NCBI GenBank assembly: GCA_003210135.1
Contig: QCNK01000004.1
Span: 32,832 to 96,831, forward strand
Direction of reading: 5' to 3'
DNA: 64,000 nucleotides
Source of the DNA: Prochlorococcus sp. AG-424-P23
GTDB lineage: Bacteria > Cyanobacteriota > Cyanobacteriia > PCC-6307 > Cyanobiaceae
Shown: in pieces, positions 48,464 through 58,047 of the stretch
How positions within the stretch are numbered: the stretch's first letter is position 1
Layout: every line of letters begins with the position of its first letter
Translations under genes and position numbers: made by a program
The notes under the pieces: model-generated
Told to the model about the DNA's origin: nothing
The model's database searches: none
The model's input: the letters and a program-made list of their open reading frames with translations, nothing else

Positions 48464-49363
48464 ATGGAAAAATCAGCTCTGATAGATAGTGATGTAAATT
48501 ATGACTGGAATTTTTTAAATTACCCAATCCATACTATTTCTGCTAAGCCTGAGCAAACATCAAAAGAATGTGCAATCTTATTAATTCATGGTTTTGGGGC
48601 CTCTACCGATCATTGGAGATTCAATATCCCTATTTTGAGTAGCAAATATGAGGTTCATGCGATGGATCTTCTCGGTTTTGGGAAAAGTCCTAAGCCCCAA
48701 GATGTTGAATACTCAGGATCTTTATGGAAGGATCAGGTTGTTGCTTATGTACAAGAGAAAATAAAAAAACCCACAATTGTTGTTGGAAATTCATTAGGTG
48801 GTTATGCAGCATTAGCAGCTGGTGCAGAATTAAATGATCTAAATGCAGGAGTGATATTACTTAATGCTGCGGGATATTTTAGTGAAGAAAAAACTATTAA
48901 AAAGAATATGTTGCAAACTTCAATTGAAACAGTTGCCGGTATATTTTTGAAAAATATTGTTCTTCAACGTTTGATTTTTGAGAATATGAGAAATCCAAAA
49001 AATATTAAAAAAACTTTGAATCAAGTTTATGTTGATAAAAAAAATGTTGATGATTTTTTAGTTGAGTCAATAAGGAAGCCTTCATTAGATTTTGGAGCTT
49101 TTAATGTTTTTAGAAGTGTATTTAACCCATCAGGTCCTCAGGGATTGCCGTTGGATAAGCTATTCGCAAAACTAAATGCACCATTATTACTTCTTTGGGG
49201 AGGGAAAGATCCATGGATGAACACTCCAAAAAAAAGAAATTTATATAAAAAATTTACACCAAAGAAAACAAAAGAAATTATTCTTGATGCAGGACATTGC
49301 CCTCATGATGAGATACCTGAATTAGTTAATCAGCATATTTTGGATTGGGTTGATTCTCTTTAA
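48464..49363 (+). CDS. Alpha/beta hydrolase, paralogue of 19990..20904
   Basis: LLIHGFGASTDHWRFN; HAMDLLGFGKSPKP; VVGNSLGGYAALAAG; DAGHCPHDEIPE. Confidence 0.92.
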   Translation: MEKSALIDSDVNYDWNFLNYPIHTISAKPEQTSKECAILLIHGFGASTDHWRFNIPILSSKYEVHAMDLLGFGKSPKPQDVEYSGSLWKDQVVAYVQEKIKKPTIVVGNSLGGYAALAAGAELNDLNAGVILLNAAGYFSEEKTIKKNMLQTSIETVAGIFLKNIVLQRLIFENMRNPKNIKKTLNQVYVDKKNVDDFLVESIRKPSLDFGAFNVFRSVFNPSGPQGLPLDKLFAKLNAPLLLLWGGKDPWMNTPKKRNLYKKFTPKKTKEIILDAGHCPHDEIPELVNQHILDWVDSL

Positions 49364-49372
49364 GTAATAATT

Positions 49373-50224
49373 GTGAAACTTGAATTATCTAATAAGGAAC
49401 AAGGAATTTTTGTCTTTCAATTAGATAAAAATAATTACATTAAATTTTGTCCTGAAAGAGGAGGCGTTATTACAAATTGGGTTTCGGATGGTAATGAAAT
49501 ACTTTATTTCGATGAAACAAGATTTATGGACAAGACAAAAAGTATTAGGGGAGGTATCCCAATCTTGTTCCCAATTTGTGGAAATCTCAATACCTCTAGT
49601 TCAGTATTTGGAAATGGTTATTTGCAATTACCACAACACGGTTTCGCTAGGGATTTGCAATGGCAATACTCCTTTAAAGAAAATGAAAAATTTTTATGCT
49701 TATTCTTAAATGCATCTAAACAAACCAAAAAATATTATCCTTTCGATTTCGAACTAAAAATAGAAGTTACTTTAAAAATTAACTTTTTAGAATTTGAAAT
49801 AACAATTTATAACAAAACAGATTTTGCTATGCCTATAAATTTTGGTTTGCATCCTTATTTTAATGTTTCAGATTTCAAAAATTTAGAGTTTATTGATAAT
49901 CCAATTAATTGTCAGGATCAAGAAAGAAATTCTATAAGTAATACTTTGGATGAATTAAACAAAATTAATTTAGGAGTTGATCTACTTATGTATACTTCCG
50001 GTAGAAGCTCTTTTAGAGATAAAATTTTTAAAAGAGAGGTAACTTTGAATCATCCATATCCTTTTAATTTAGGCGTTATTTGGAGTGATCCTCCAAGAAG
50101 AATGATATGTCTCGAACCTTGGACTAGTCCCCGAAATTCTTTTGTTGATGGATTTAGAAATATTATGATTCCTTCAAATGATAGTAAAAGGTTAAATGCC
50201 TCAATACAAATAAAATCTCTTTAG
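49373..50224 (+). CDS. Aldose 1-epimerase-like protein (GalM fold, GTG start)
   Basis: CPERGGVITNWVSDGNEILYFDE; IRGGIPILFPICGN; PINFGLHPYFNV; CLEPWTSPRNSF. Confidence 0.9.
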   Translation: MKLELSNKEQGIFVFQLDKNNYIKFCPERGGVITNWVSDGNEILYFDETRFMDKTKSIRGGIPILFPICGNLNTSSSVFGNGYLQLPQHGFARDLQWQYSFKENEKFLCLFLNASKQTKKYYPFDFELKIEVTLKINFLEFEITIYNKTDFAMPINFGLHPYFNVSDFKNLEFIDNPINCQDQERNSISNTLDELNKINLGVDLLMYTSGRSSFRDKIFKREVTLNHPYPFNLGVIWSDPPRRMICLEPWTSPRNSFVDGFRNIMIPSNDSKRLNASIQIKSL

Positions 50225-50240
50225 TAATTTTGCAATATTT

Positions 50241-51584
50241 ATGAAATTTGTCGTTATAGATGATGATCCCACAGGCTCTCAAACTGTTCACGATTGCCTA
50301 TTACTTCTTAAGTGGGACTGCTCGACTTTAGTCAAAGGTTTTGAATCTAAATCTAATTTATTTTTTATTTTGGCTAACACAAGGTCACTATCGGAAAATG
50401 ATGCGAAATTAACAATAGAGGAAATTTGCAAAAATCTTAAGGCTGTAATAACTTCTCAAGCCTATGAAGAAGAAATTATTTTTATAAGTAGAGGAGACTC
50501 TACTCTTCGAGGACATAACTATTTAGAGCCAATTACTCTAAATAGTTGCTTAGGTCCTTTTGATGCTACTTTTCATATTCCAGCTTTCATAGAGGGTAAA
50601 AGATTAACAATTAATGGAGATCATTTTGTTGATAAAACTCCTATTAGTCAAACAATTTTTGCAACAGATAAAATTTTTGGATATGAGACAAGTAATGTCA
50701 AGAATCTTTTATTTCAGCAGAGTAAATCACAAATAAATTTTGAAGATATTCAAAATCTTTTATTGTCAGATATCGAAATGCTAAATGATGAAGAAAATAA
50801 TATTGTTTTTAAAACAATAAAGAACTTGAAGAATAATAAACATGTAGTTGTAGATGTAGAAAATTATTCTCAACTAAAAAAATTTTCCTTAGTAATTAAA
50901 AAATTAATTAAACAAAAAAAATTCCTTTTTCGAACTGCAGCAAGTTTTATAAGTTCAATTTCTGAGAAAAAAAGTTTCTCTCAGAGTGAAATATTTTTCT
51001 CGAATTTACGAATAAGAAATAAAGAAAAGAGTTTTCTTCCAGGACTAATAATTGTTGGATCTTATGTAGAACTTTCAACAATACAATTAAATAATTTATT
51101 AGAGATAAGTAATTGCAATCCAGTTGAATTAGATGTTTTTGAATTCTTTAAAATTACTTCATCAGATAATAATCAGAAGCTAAGGAATTTGTTTAAAAAT
51201 AAATTGTTGAAAGAAATTAGATTTTCTTTTGAGAAAGGAAAAACTCCTGTTTTGTTTACTTCAAGAAAATTTATGTCTTTAGATGCTTCTGAACTATTTA
51301 ATTTTTATAATTTACTTGCTTTTTTTATTGCTGAATTAGTCGCAGATTTAAAGTATGAAATAGGATATTTGATTTCAAAAGGTGGGATAACAACAAATTT
51401 GATTCTTAGTAAAGGACTTAATGCAGATTATGTTTATCTTGAAGGACAGATTCTAACTGGCATTTCAGTGGTGACTTACAATCTAAAAAATGGCGAAAAA
51501 CTTCCCATTGTTACTCATCCTGGAAACATTGGCACTAAAGATTCACTTGTTAATATTTGGAAAGTTTTTGAAAAAAACAAATAA
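50241..51584 (+). CDS. Four-carbon acid sugar kinase family (DUF1537-like) protein
   Basis: VVIDDDPTGSQTVHDCLLLL; SRGDSTLRGHNYLEP; C-terminal ISKGGITTNLIL. Confidence 0.85.
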   Translation: MKFVVIDDDPTGSQTVHDCLLLLKWDCSTLVKGFESKSNLFFILANTRSLSENDAKLTIEEICKNLKAVITSQAYEEEIIFISRGDSTLRGHNYLEPITLNSCLGPFDATFHIPAFIEGKRLTINGDHFVDKTPISQTIFATDKIFGYETSNVKNLLFQQSKSQINFEDIQNLLLSDIEMLNDEENNIVFKTIKNLKNNKHVVVDVENYSQLKKFSLVIKKLIKQKKFLFRTAASFISSISEKKSFSQSEIFFSNLRIRNKEKSFLPGLIIVGSYVELSTIQLNNLLEISNCNPVELDVFEFFKITSSDNNQKLRNLFKNKLLKEIRFSFEKGKTPVLFTSRKFMSLDASELFNFYNLLAFFIAELVADLKYEIGYLISKGGITTNLILSKGLNADYVYLEGQILTGISVVTYNLKNGEKLPIVTHPGNIGTKDSLVNIWKVFEKNK

Positions 51585-51593
51585 TTTTTAAAA

Positions 51594-53018
51594 TTAGAAA
51601 TTTGAGATAATTTCTTCAGCAAAACTGCTGCAGGATAAGGGTTCTACTTTTGGTTCCATTAAGCGTGCTAGATCATAGGTGACTTTTTTTTGCGCTATTG
51701 CCTTACTTAAACCATTAGTAATTAAGTTAGCTGCTTCATCCCAACCAAAATATTCAAGCATCATTACACCACTAAGAATTACTGAGCCTGGATTAATCTT
51801 ATTTAAGCCTGCATGTTTTGGCGCAGTTCCGTGCGTAGCTTCGAAAATTGCTGCATTATCTCCAATATTTGCACCAGGAGCCATACCTAGGCCACCAACA
51901 ATTGCTGCAGCTGCATCAGATACATAGTCTCCATTAAGATTTAAGGTTGCAAGAATTGAATATTCTTGAGGTCTAGTTTGAATTTGTTGAAATATACTAT
52001 CAGCTATCCGATCATCTACAAGAATAAGTTCTTTCCATTTTCCATCTCCGTGAGAATTTGATATTGATGCAATAACTTCTTTAATTTCTTCGCAAATGAA
52101 TGCTTTTTTGTTATTTGTAAGCTTGTCAAAACCTGGTTCAATTTTTCGAGCATTATTTTCAATTGTAATTTCCGGATTTTTCTGAATATTATCTAAAATC
52201 CAGCTTTCTCTTTCTGTAATGCAATCTTCTCTAAATTCATTAACTGCTAATTCATATCCCCAATCTCTAAATGCACCTTCTGTATATTTCATAATATTCC
52301 CTTTATGTACAAGAGTCACATGCCTTTTATCTCCTGATAATCTTTTGGCATGTTCAATAGCTTTTCTAATATGCCTTTGGCTACCAGATTTACTCACCGG
52401 TTTTATTCCAATACCTGATCCGCCGGGTATAGATCTATTTTTTAAATTTTTACTTTTTGGTATGACAACGTTATTTAAGTGATTAATTAATTCAAGACAA
52501 TTATTATCCTCCGCTTCCCATTCAATTCCCATGTAGATATCCTCAGTATTTTCTCTATAAACAATAACGTCTAAATTTTGGGGATTTTTGTGAGGGCTTG
52601 GAGTTCCTGAATAATATTTGCATGGTCTAACACAGCTATATAAATCAAATATTTGCCTTAATGCAACATTAAGAGATCTAATACCTCCACCGATGGGAGT
52701 CGTTAAAGGACCTTTGATGGCTACACCAAAGTGTCTTATTGCTTCAATAGTATCTTGAGGAAGATAGTTATATGTTCCATAAAGTTCACAAGCTTCATCA
52801 CCTGCATAGACTTTAAACCAATTAATTTTTCTTTCATCTCCATAGCTTTTTTGAATCGCTGAATCAAGAACGATTTGAGTAGCAGGCCAAATATCAACTC
52901 CAGTACCATCACCCCTAATAAATGGGACAATTGGCTTATTAGGAACATTAGGTTTGCCTTGATTAAAAGTTATTATCTCGCCTTCATTGGGTAAAGTTAA
53001 TTTTTCAAATTTTGGCAT
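51594..53018 (-). CDS. icd: NADP-dependent isocitrate dehydrogenase
   Basis: PFIRGDGTGVDIWPATQIVLDSA; GGIRSLNVALRQIFDLYSCVRP; VIVYRENTEDIYMGIEW; LVHKGNIMKYTEGAFRDWGYE; FEATHGTAPKHAG. Confidence 0.99.
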   Translation of the reverse strand: MPKFEKLTLPNEGEIITFNQGKPNVPNKPIVPFIRGDGTGVDIWPATQIVLDSAIQKSYGDERKINWFKVYAGDEACELYGTYNYLPQDTIEAIRHFGVAIKGPLTTPIGGGIRSLNVALRQIFDLYSCVRPCKYYSGTPSPHKNPQNLDVIVYRENTEDIYMGIEWEAEDNNCLELINHLNNVVIPKSKNLKNRSIPGGSGIGIKPVSKSGSQRHIRKAIEHAKRLSGDKRHVTLVHKGNIMKYTEGAFRDWGYELAVNEFREDCITERESWILDNIQKNPEITIENNARKIEPGFDKLTNNKKAFICEEIKEVIASISNSHGDGKWKELILVDDRIADSIFQQIQTRPQEYSILATLNLNGDYVSDAAAAIVGGLGMAPGANIGDNAAIFEATHGTAPKHAGLNKINPGSVILSGVMMLEYFGWDEAANLITNGLSKAIAQKKVTYDLARLMEPKVEPLSCSSFAEEIISNF

Positions 53019-53228
53019 GGCATTGAATTAATAAAAGATAACTCATTGAAGTTCCTCGTATTGTAATTTGCGATGAGTTATTTTCTTTAAAACCTAGAAA
53101 TTTATTATTCAAATGTGAATAGAGGATACTTTATTGATCAGCATTTCAACATCTTTATTAAAAGAAAAAGTAGTTAATAAGCAAGTTTAAGCAAATTATG
53201 TCATTTTCAAAAAAATACTCAGCTACTT

Positions 53229-53660
53229 ATGAATGCGAGTTCAAATGTAAGTAATGTTGAAATAGCTAATAAAATTGCTTCTACTGCAGCTTTGTTTCGG
53301 AAATATTTTCCAGATGCAAGCGTAAACTTTAGTCCCTGGGACAATTCAAATAATGAATCAATGCAAGATACTATTGATTTTGCCTTTCATTTCCCTGGTT
53401 GGAGTCCACTTATTGAATGTAGAGCGATACTCTTACAATTAAGAATTGAAAATGATAATAATAACAGAGTCCCGAAATTGTTGGGAATAATAATGCGAGG
53501 TATGATTGTTCCCTCCGAGAGATGGAGAGTGGCTACCATCGGTGATTGGGAAATGACTGGCACTCATTTACCGCAAAAGGAACAAAAAGATAACCTCTTT
53601 TTGGTTTGTAAAGAACTTTATAAGCTATTCTCTACAACATCCGCTGGTAACAAAAATTAG
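53229..53660 (+). CDS. Conserved cyanobacterial hypothetical protein
   Basis: 143 aa; FHFPGWSPLIECRAILLQLR...WRVATIGDWEMTGTHLPQKEQ; precedes ho1. Confidence 0.8.
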   Translation: MNASSNVSNVEIANKIASTAALFRKYFPDASVNFSPWDNSNNESMQDTIDFAFHFPGWSPLIECRAILLQLRIENDNNNRVPKLLGIIMRGMIVPSERWRVATIGDWEMTGTHLPQKEQKDNLFLVCKELYKLFSTTSAGNKN

Positions 53661-53717
53661 CTGTTTTATGTATTTTCCTAGTAGATTAAATACACATACA
53701 AAAATAATTCAAAATAT

Positions 53718-54428
53718 ATGGCAGTCGCTCTTGCAGGACAATTAAGAGAAGGGACAAAAAAATCCCATACTATGGCGGAAAATACAGGTTTTGTGGCTTG
53801 TTTTTTAAAAGGAGTTGTTGAAAAAAAATCTTATAGAAAATTAATTAGTGATTTATATTTTGTTTATGAAGCTATGGAAGAAGAAATTGAAAGACTGGTA
53901 AAAGAGGAACATCCTGTAATAAAACCTATAGGTTTTAAATCATTATTTAGGAAAGAAACTCTTGTAAATGATCTTAAATTTTATTTTGGTGATAACTGGA
54001 AGAATGAAATTAATATCTCTCACTCAGCAAAACAATACGTTGAAAGAATCCGAGAGGTCGCAAAAAATTCACCAGAGCTATTGGTTGGTCATCACTACAC
54101 TCGCTATATAGGAGATTTATCTGGGGGGCAAATTTTAAAAAGGATCGCTAAAAAAGCACTAAATTTGAATGGAAATGATGGTTTAAATTTTTATGAGTTT
54201 GAATTAATTGCTGATGAAAAGAAATTCAAGGAAGAATATTCCCTTACTTTGAATCAACTTCCAATAAATCAAAAGACAGCTGATCAAATTATTGATGAAG
54301 CTAATCAAGCTTTTACTTACAATATGAAAATGTTTAAGGAGCTTGAAGGTAACTTGATTGCAGTTTTAGGCAAGATTGTATTTAATTACATTACAAAAAA
54401 AGTAAGGAAAGGAAGCACTGAGACCTAG
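53718..54428 (+). CDS. ho1: Heme oxygenase
   Basis: LAGQLREGTKKSHTMAENTGFVACFLKGVVEKKSYRKL; HHYTRYIGDLSGGQILKRIA. Confidence 0.98.
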   Translation: MAVALAGQLREGTKKSHTMAENTGFVACFLKGVVEKKSYRKLISDLYFVYEAMEEEIERLVKEEHPVIKPIGFKSLFRKETLVNDLKFYFGDNWKNEINISHSAKQYVERIREVAKNSPELLVGHHYTRYIGDLSGGQILKRIAKKALNLNGNDGLNFYEFELIADEKKFKEEYSLTLNQLPINQKTADQIIDEANQAFTYNMKMFKELEGNLIAVLGKIVFNYITKKVRKGSTET

Positions 54429-54434
54429 TAATTT

Positions 54435-55145
54435 ATGTTTGATTCATTAGTTGATTTCCTTAAAACCAATATTGATGAATTAAATGGTCATGAAGTACAA
54501 ATATCTAGCGAATTCAAAGAACATCACAATGAAGACTCAAAATATATTATTAAAAATTGGCTTTTTTCATCTCCCGAATATAGAAAGTGGAGAATAACAA
54601 GATTAGATGGTGGCAAAAAACTGCAAGTATTTAATACGGTCGCATATCCAAATTTTGATAGTGAAATTCCTATTTTAGGAGCTGATATTTTATGGTTTGG
54701 AACGTCTCAAAAGTTATTAGCAATACTTGATTATCAACCTTTAATTCAAGAAGACGAGTATCTTGAAAAATATTGTTCAAGTTTAGGTAGTATTAAGAAA
54801 AAATATTCTGCATTTGATAATAATAAAATGAAGAATATTTATGATTCAAAAAAGTATTTTTCCCCATGGGTGATTATATGTAGAGGAAATAAATTAAATC
54901 TTGATAGAGATTTAAATAATATATTCCATTCATTTGTAAATAATTATTTGAAAATTTATAAATCGACTACTGTTAATCAATTTTTAAATGCAGAAGAAAT
55001 AAAGATTAATCAAATTAAATATGATAAGTACAGTTTTGAAAAAGACCCTGCAGATAAATTGTTTAAATCTTTTTTTGGAGAAAAATGGACAAAAAAATTT
55101 ATCAATAAATTTCTTTTTACATTAAATAATGAGATTATTAATTGA
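54435..55145 (+). CDS. pebA: 15,16-dihydrobiliverdin:ferredoxin oxidoreductase
   Basis: FDBR family; [45 protein letters not shown]; operon position. Confidence 0.94.
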   Translation: MFDSLVDFLKTNIDELNGHEVQISSEFKEHHNEDSKYIIKNWLFSSPEYRKWRITRLDGGKKLQVFNTVAYPNFDSEIPILGADILWFGTSQKLLAILDYQPLIQEDEYLEKYCSSLGSIKKKYSAFDNNKMKNIYDSKKYFSPWVIICRGNKLNLDRDLNNIFHSFVNNYLKIYKSTTVNQFLNAEEIKINQIKYDKYSFEKDPADKLFKSFFGEKWTKKFINKFLFTLNNEIIN

Positions 55146-55907
55146 ATGTTAATACAAGATACTATTTTTTACAGGCCAGATTGGAGATGGCATAATTTTC
55201 TAAAATATTTAACCAATAATTTAAGAAAATATAACTGCTTAGAAAAAATAATATCCTCCGAATTTTCTTATAAAAATTCAACTTATGGGTCAAAAAAAGC
55301 AAAAAAAAATGCGAATCTCTCTACTTGGGGTGTAACGCATAAAAAAAGAATTCAATTCGCAAGAGCAGTTTGTATAAATAGTCCAAATTATTCTGTTTTA
55401 AATTTTTTAATTATACCTAATACTATTTATAACGTCCCATTTTTTGGAGTAGATTTTGTTTCACTACCTAATAGTCATTTACTAGTATTAGATTTTCAGC
55501 CTTCACTAAAAATACAAAATCAATACAATAATGAGTTATTAGAAAAACTTATAACCCTCAAAAATCACTGTCATTCATCTCTCCCATTGGCTGAAAAAAT
55601 GTCTGCAGATGTAGCTAGATTTTTTTCTCCAGGGGTAATCTGGTCAAAATTACCAAAAGAAGAAAGAAGTGATTTTTTAATTGCTAATCAGCTTTATAAA
55701 TCATTTAGGGAATATCTTGATTTGTATTTAGAAATTCTTTTCGAAAGCAAAGAAGCCAATATGGAAATGCAAAAAGAATTAATAAATGGTCAAAAAAATT
55801 ACTTGAAATACAGAAGAGATAACGATCCAGCAAGGCCAATGTTGTCGAGTTTGTTCGGTAAAGAATTTACTGAATCTTTAATTAAAGAAGTTTTATTTAC
55901 TACTTAA
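55146..55907 (+). CDS. pebB: Phycoerythrobilin:ferredoxin oxidoreductase
   Basis: FDBR family; [69 protein letters not shown]. Confidence 0.94.
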   Translation: MLIQDTIFYRPDWRWHNFLKYLTNNLRKYNCLEKIISSEFSYKNSTYGSKKAKKNANLSTWGVTHKKRIQFARAVCINSPNYSVLNFLIIPNTIYNVPFFGVDFVSLPNSHLLVLDFQPSLKIQNQYNNELLEKLITLKNHCHSSLPLAEKMSADVARFFSPGVIWSKLPKEERSDFLIANQLYKSFREYLDLYLEILFESKEANMEMQKELINGQKNYLKYRRDNDPARPMLSSLFGKEFTESLIKEVLFTT

Positions 55908-55940
55908 AAGTCTTATAATTTATTGAAATTTTGAAATCAT

Positions 55941-56414
55941 ATGAAAAAATTTTCTGTTCTTTTTGTATGTTTGGGAAATATTTGTAGGTCTCCTGCAGCA
56001 GAAGCTATTTTTATAAGTCTACTTGAACAGAAGGGATTAACCGATGGCTTTATTGTAGATTCTGCTGGAACCGGGAGTTGGCATATTGGAAAAAAAGCTG
56101 ACTCTAGAATGAGAATTGCGGCAGAAAGAAGAGATATAAATATCTTAAGCAGGGCTCGTCAAATTACTAACACAGATTTTGACGAATTTAATTATATTCT
56201 TGCGATGGACGACTCAAATTATAGAAATATTCAAGATCTTAAAAATAGAACATCTTCAACTGATTTTGCATTAATTAAAAAAATACAAGATTTTAGATCA
56301 GTTTTTAATGAGAAAGAAGTTCCAGACCCATATTTTGGAGGTGATGAGGGGTTCGATTATGTCCTTGATATTTTAGAAGACTCTGTAAAGGGTTTTTTGG
56401 AAAGTATTTCTTGA
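55941..56414 (+). CDS. Low-molecular-weight protein tyrosine phosphatase
   Basis: VCLGNICRSPAAEAIF (CX5RS); VPDPYFGGDEGFDYVLDILEDSV. Confidence 0.95.
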   Translation: MKKFSVLFVCLGNICRSPAAEAIFISLLEQKGLTDGFIVDSAGTGSWHIGKKADSRMRIAAERRDINILSRARQITNTDFDEFNYILAMDDSNYRNIQDLKNRTSSTDFALIKKIQDFRSVFNEKEVPDPYFGGDEGFDYVLDILEDSVKGFLESIS

Positions 56415-56416
56415 AT

Positions 56417-57949
56417 TTATTTCATCTCAGTCTCTTTAGGAATCTTGTCATTGTAAAGATCAATAATTTTATCCACTACCTCATTAATTGAATATCCATC
56501 CGTAATAATTTCTATTGCATCATTCGCTTTTATTAGAGGTGAAATTTCCCTGTTGGAATCTTCAAAATCTCTTTTCTTTATAAGTTCTTTTAATTTATGA
56601 ATGTCTATATCTTGTGAGTCTTTACAATTTTTATCAGATTTTCTTCTTTTTGCTCTTTCGTCGATGCTAGCAGTTAAAAATATTTTAAGTTCTGCATGAG
56701 GAAACACAGTAGTTCCTATATCTCTGCCTTCAGCCACAAGTCCGCCTGATTCTCCAATTTTTCTTTGTTCTTCAACTAAGAATTTTCTTACTTCTTTTAT
56801 TGAAGAAATTTTAGAAACGATGGAACTTATCTTTTCCGACCTAATTTCTTCAGTAACACAGTAGTTATTAACATAAACATCCTGATGTAAATTTGTATTC
56901 GACTTGAAAACAATAGATATATCTTTAAGAATATTCTGTAATTTTTTTTCGTTTTTATAATCAATACTTTCTTTTATAAAAAGCCAACTCAATGCCCTAT
57001 ACATTGCTCCAGTATCTAAATATAAAAGTTTAAGTTTCTTCGCCATTAACTTTGTTACGGTACTTTTACCTGACCCTGCAGGACCATCAATTGCAATAAT
57101 CGGCCTTCTCTTCATTAGAAAAACGTGATCTATTAATCTTGTCTCTCCACATCTTATCGCACCAGCCAGTAACGAAATATTATCCTCAACTCTTGCTTTT
57201 TGGAGTGTATAAGGGTGTAAATGTTCTAAATATTCAATTGAAATTTTTTTTGCTGATAGCTTTTTAATTATTTCGTTTAAATTAATCTTTTTTTCTTGTT
57301 GAAAATTATTTTTTGCTTTTAACAACTCACTTGAGAAAAACCTAATCAATTTCCTTTCCTTTTTTGATAAATTTACATTTCGTGAACTTAAAGGAATTCC
57401 ATCAAAATCTCTTTGTGTAGGAACAGATTTAATAGCAACATTTAATTTCTTGCTTAGGACAAGATTTTTTAAAATTAAAAGTTGTTGCCAATCTTTTTCT
57501 CCTAAGTAAAGATTTTTTGGCTTGATGAGATTAAGTAATCTATAAACTACAGTACAAACTCCATCAAAATGTCCAATTCGATTTAATCCACACAATGCAG
57601 AAGATAATTCAGTAGGAGCTTTCAGGAATTTAATATTTTTACTATTCGGTGGATATATATCTTCATTACTTGGGATGAAGATGGCATCTGCGCCATTTGA
57701 AAAGGAAATTTTTATATCATTATCAATTGTTTTCGGGTAATTCTCTAAATCTAACTTGTTATCAAATTGAAGTGGATTTATAAAAATACTTACTAAATTA
57801 ACATTAGAATTGTCATTTTTTGCTGTTGATATTAGTTTTATATGTCCATTGTGAAGATTACCCATTGTTGGAATGAAGTTAATTTCACTATTTATATTTC
57901 TTCTCCAATTATCTATTTCTTCCGTTTTCCTGATGATTACTTTCTTCAC
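56417..57949 (-). CDS. panC/cmk: Bifunctional pantothenate synthetase / cytidylate kinase
   Basis: PanC half: PTMGNLHNGHIKLI, LYLGEKDWQQL, QRDFDGIPLSSRN; CMK half: IAIDGPAGSGKSTVTKLMAKKLKLLYLDTGAMYRAL, VAEGRDIGTTVFPHAELKIFLTAS, in one frame. Confidence 0.97.
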   Translation of the reverse strand: MKKVIIRKTEEIDNWRRNINSEINFIPTMGNLHNGHIKLISTAKNDNSNVNLVSIFINPLQFDNKLDLENYPKTIDNDIKISFSNGADAIFIPSNEDIYPPNSKNIKFLKAPTELSSALCGLNRIGHFDGVCTVVYRLLNLIKPKNLYLGEKDWQQLLILKNLVLSKKLNVAIKSVPTQRDFDGIPLSSRNVNLSKKERKLIRFFSSELLKAKNNFQQEKKINLNEIIKKLSAKKISIEYLEHLHPYTLQKARVEDNISLLAGAIRCGETRLIDHVFLMKRRPIIAIDGPAGSGKSTVTKLMAKKLKLLYLDTGAMYRALSWLFIKESIDYKNEKKLQNILKDISIVFKSNTNLHQDVYVNNYCVTEEIRSEKISSIVSKISSIKEVRKFLVEEQRKIGESGGLVAEGRDIGTTVFPHAELKIFLTASIDERAKRRKSDKNCKDSQDIDIHKLKELIKKRDFEDSNREISPLIKANDAIEIITDGYSINEVVDKIIDLYNDKIPKETEMK

Positions 57950-58047
57950 TTTGTTTTTAAAAAATAAATCTATTTGATAAATAATTACTGGACAAAAGCA
58001 ATCTTAGGAGGAATATCTATATAGGGAAAGTCTATCATTTTTATTTC

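Noticed and set aside
53037-53200. NtcA box (GTA-N8-TAC) in the icd intergenic region
   Set aside because: I found only near matches (GTA-N8-TGA / GTA-N8-TGC), not the consensus.
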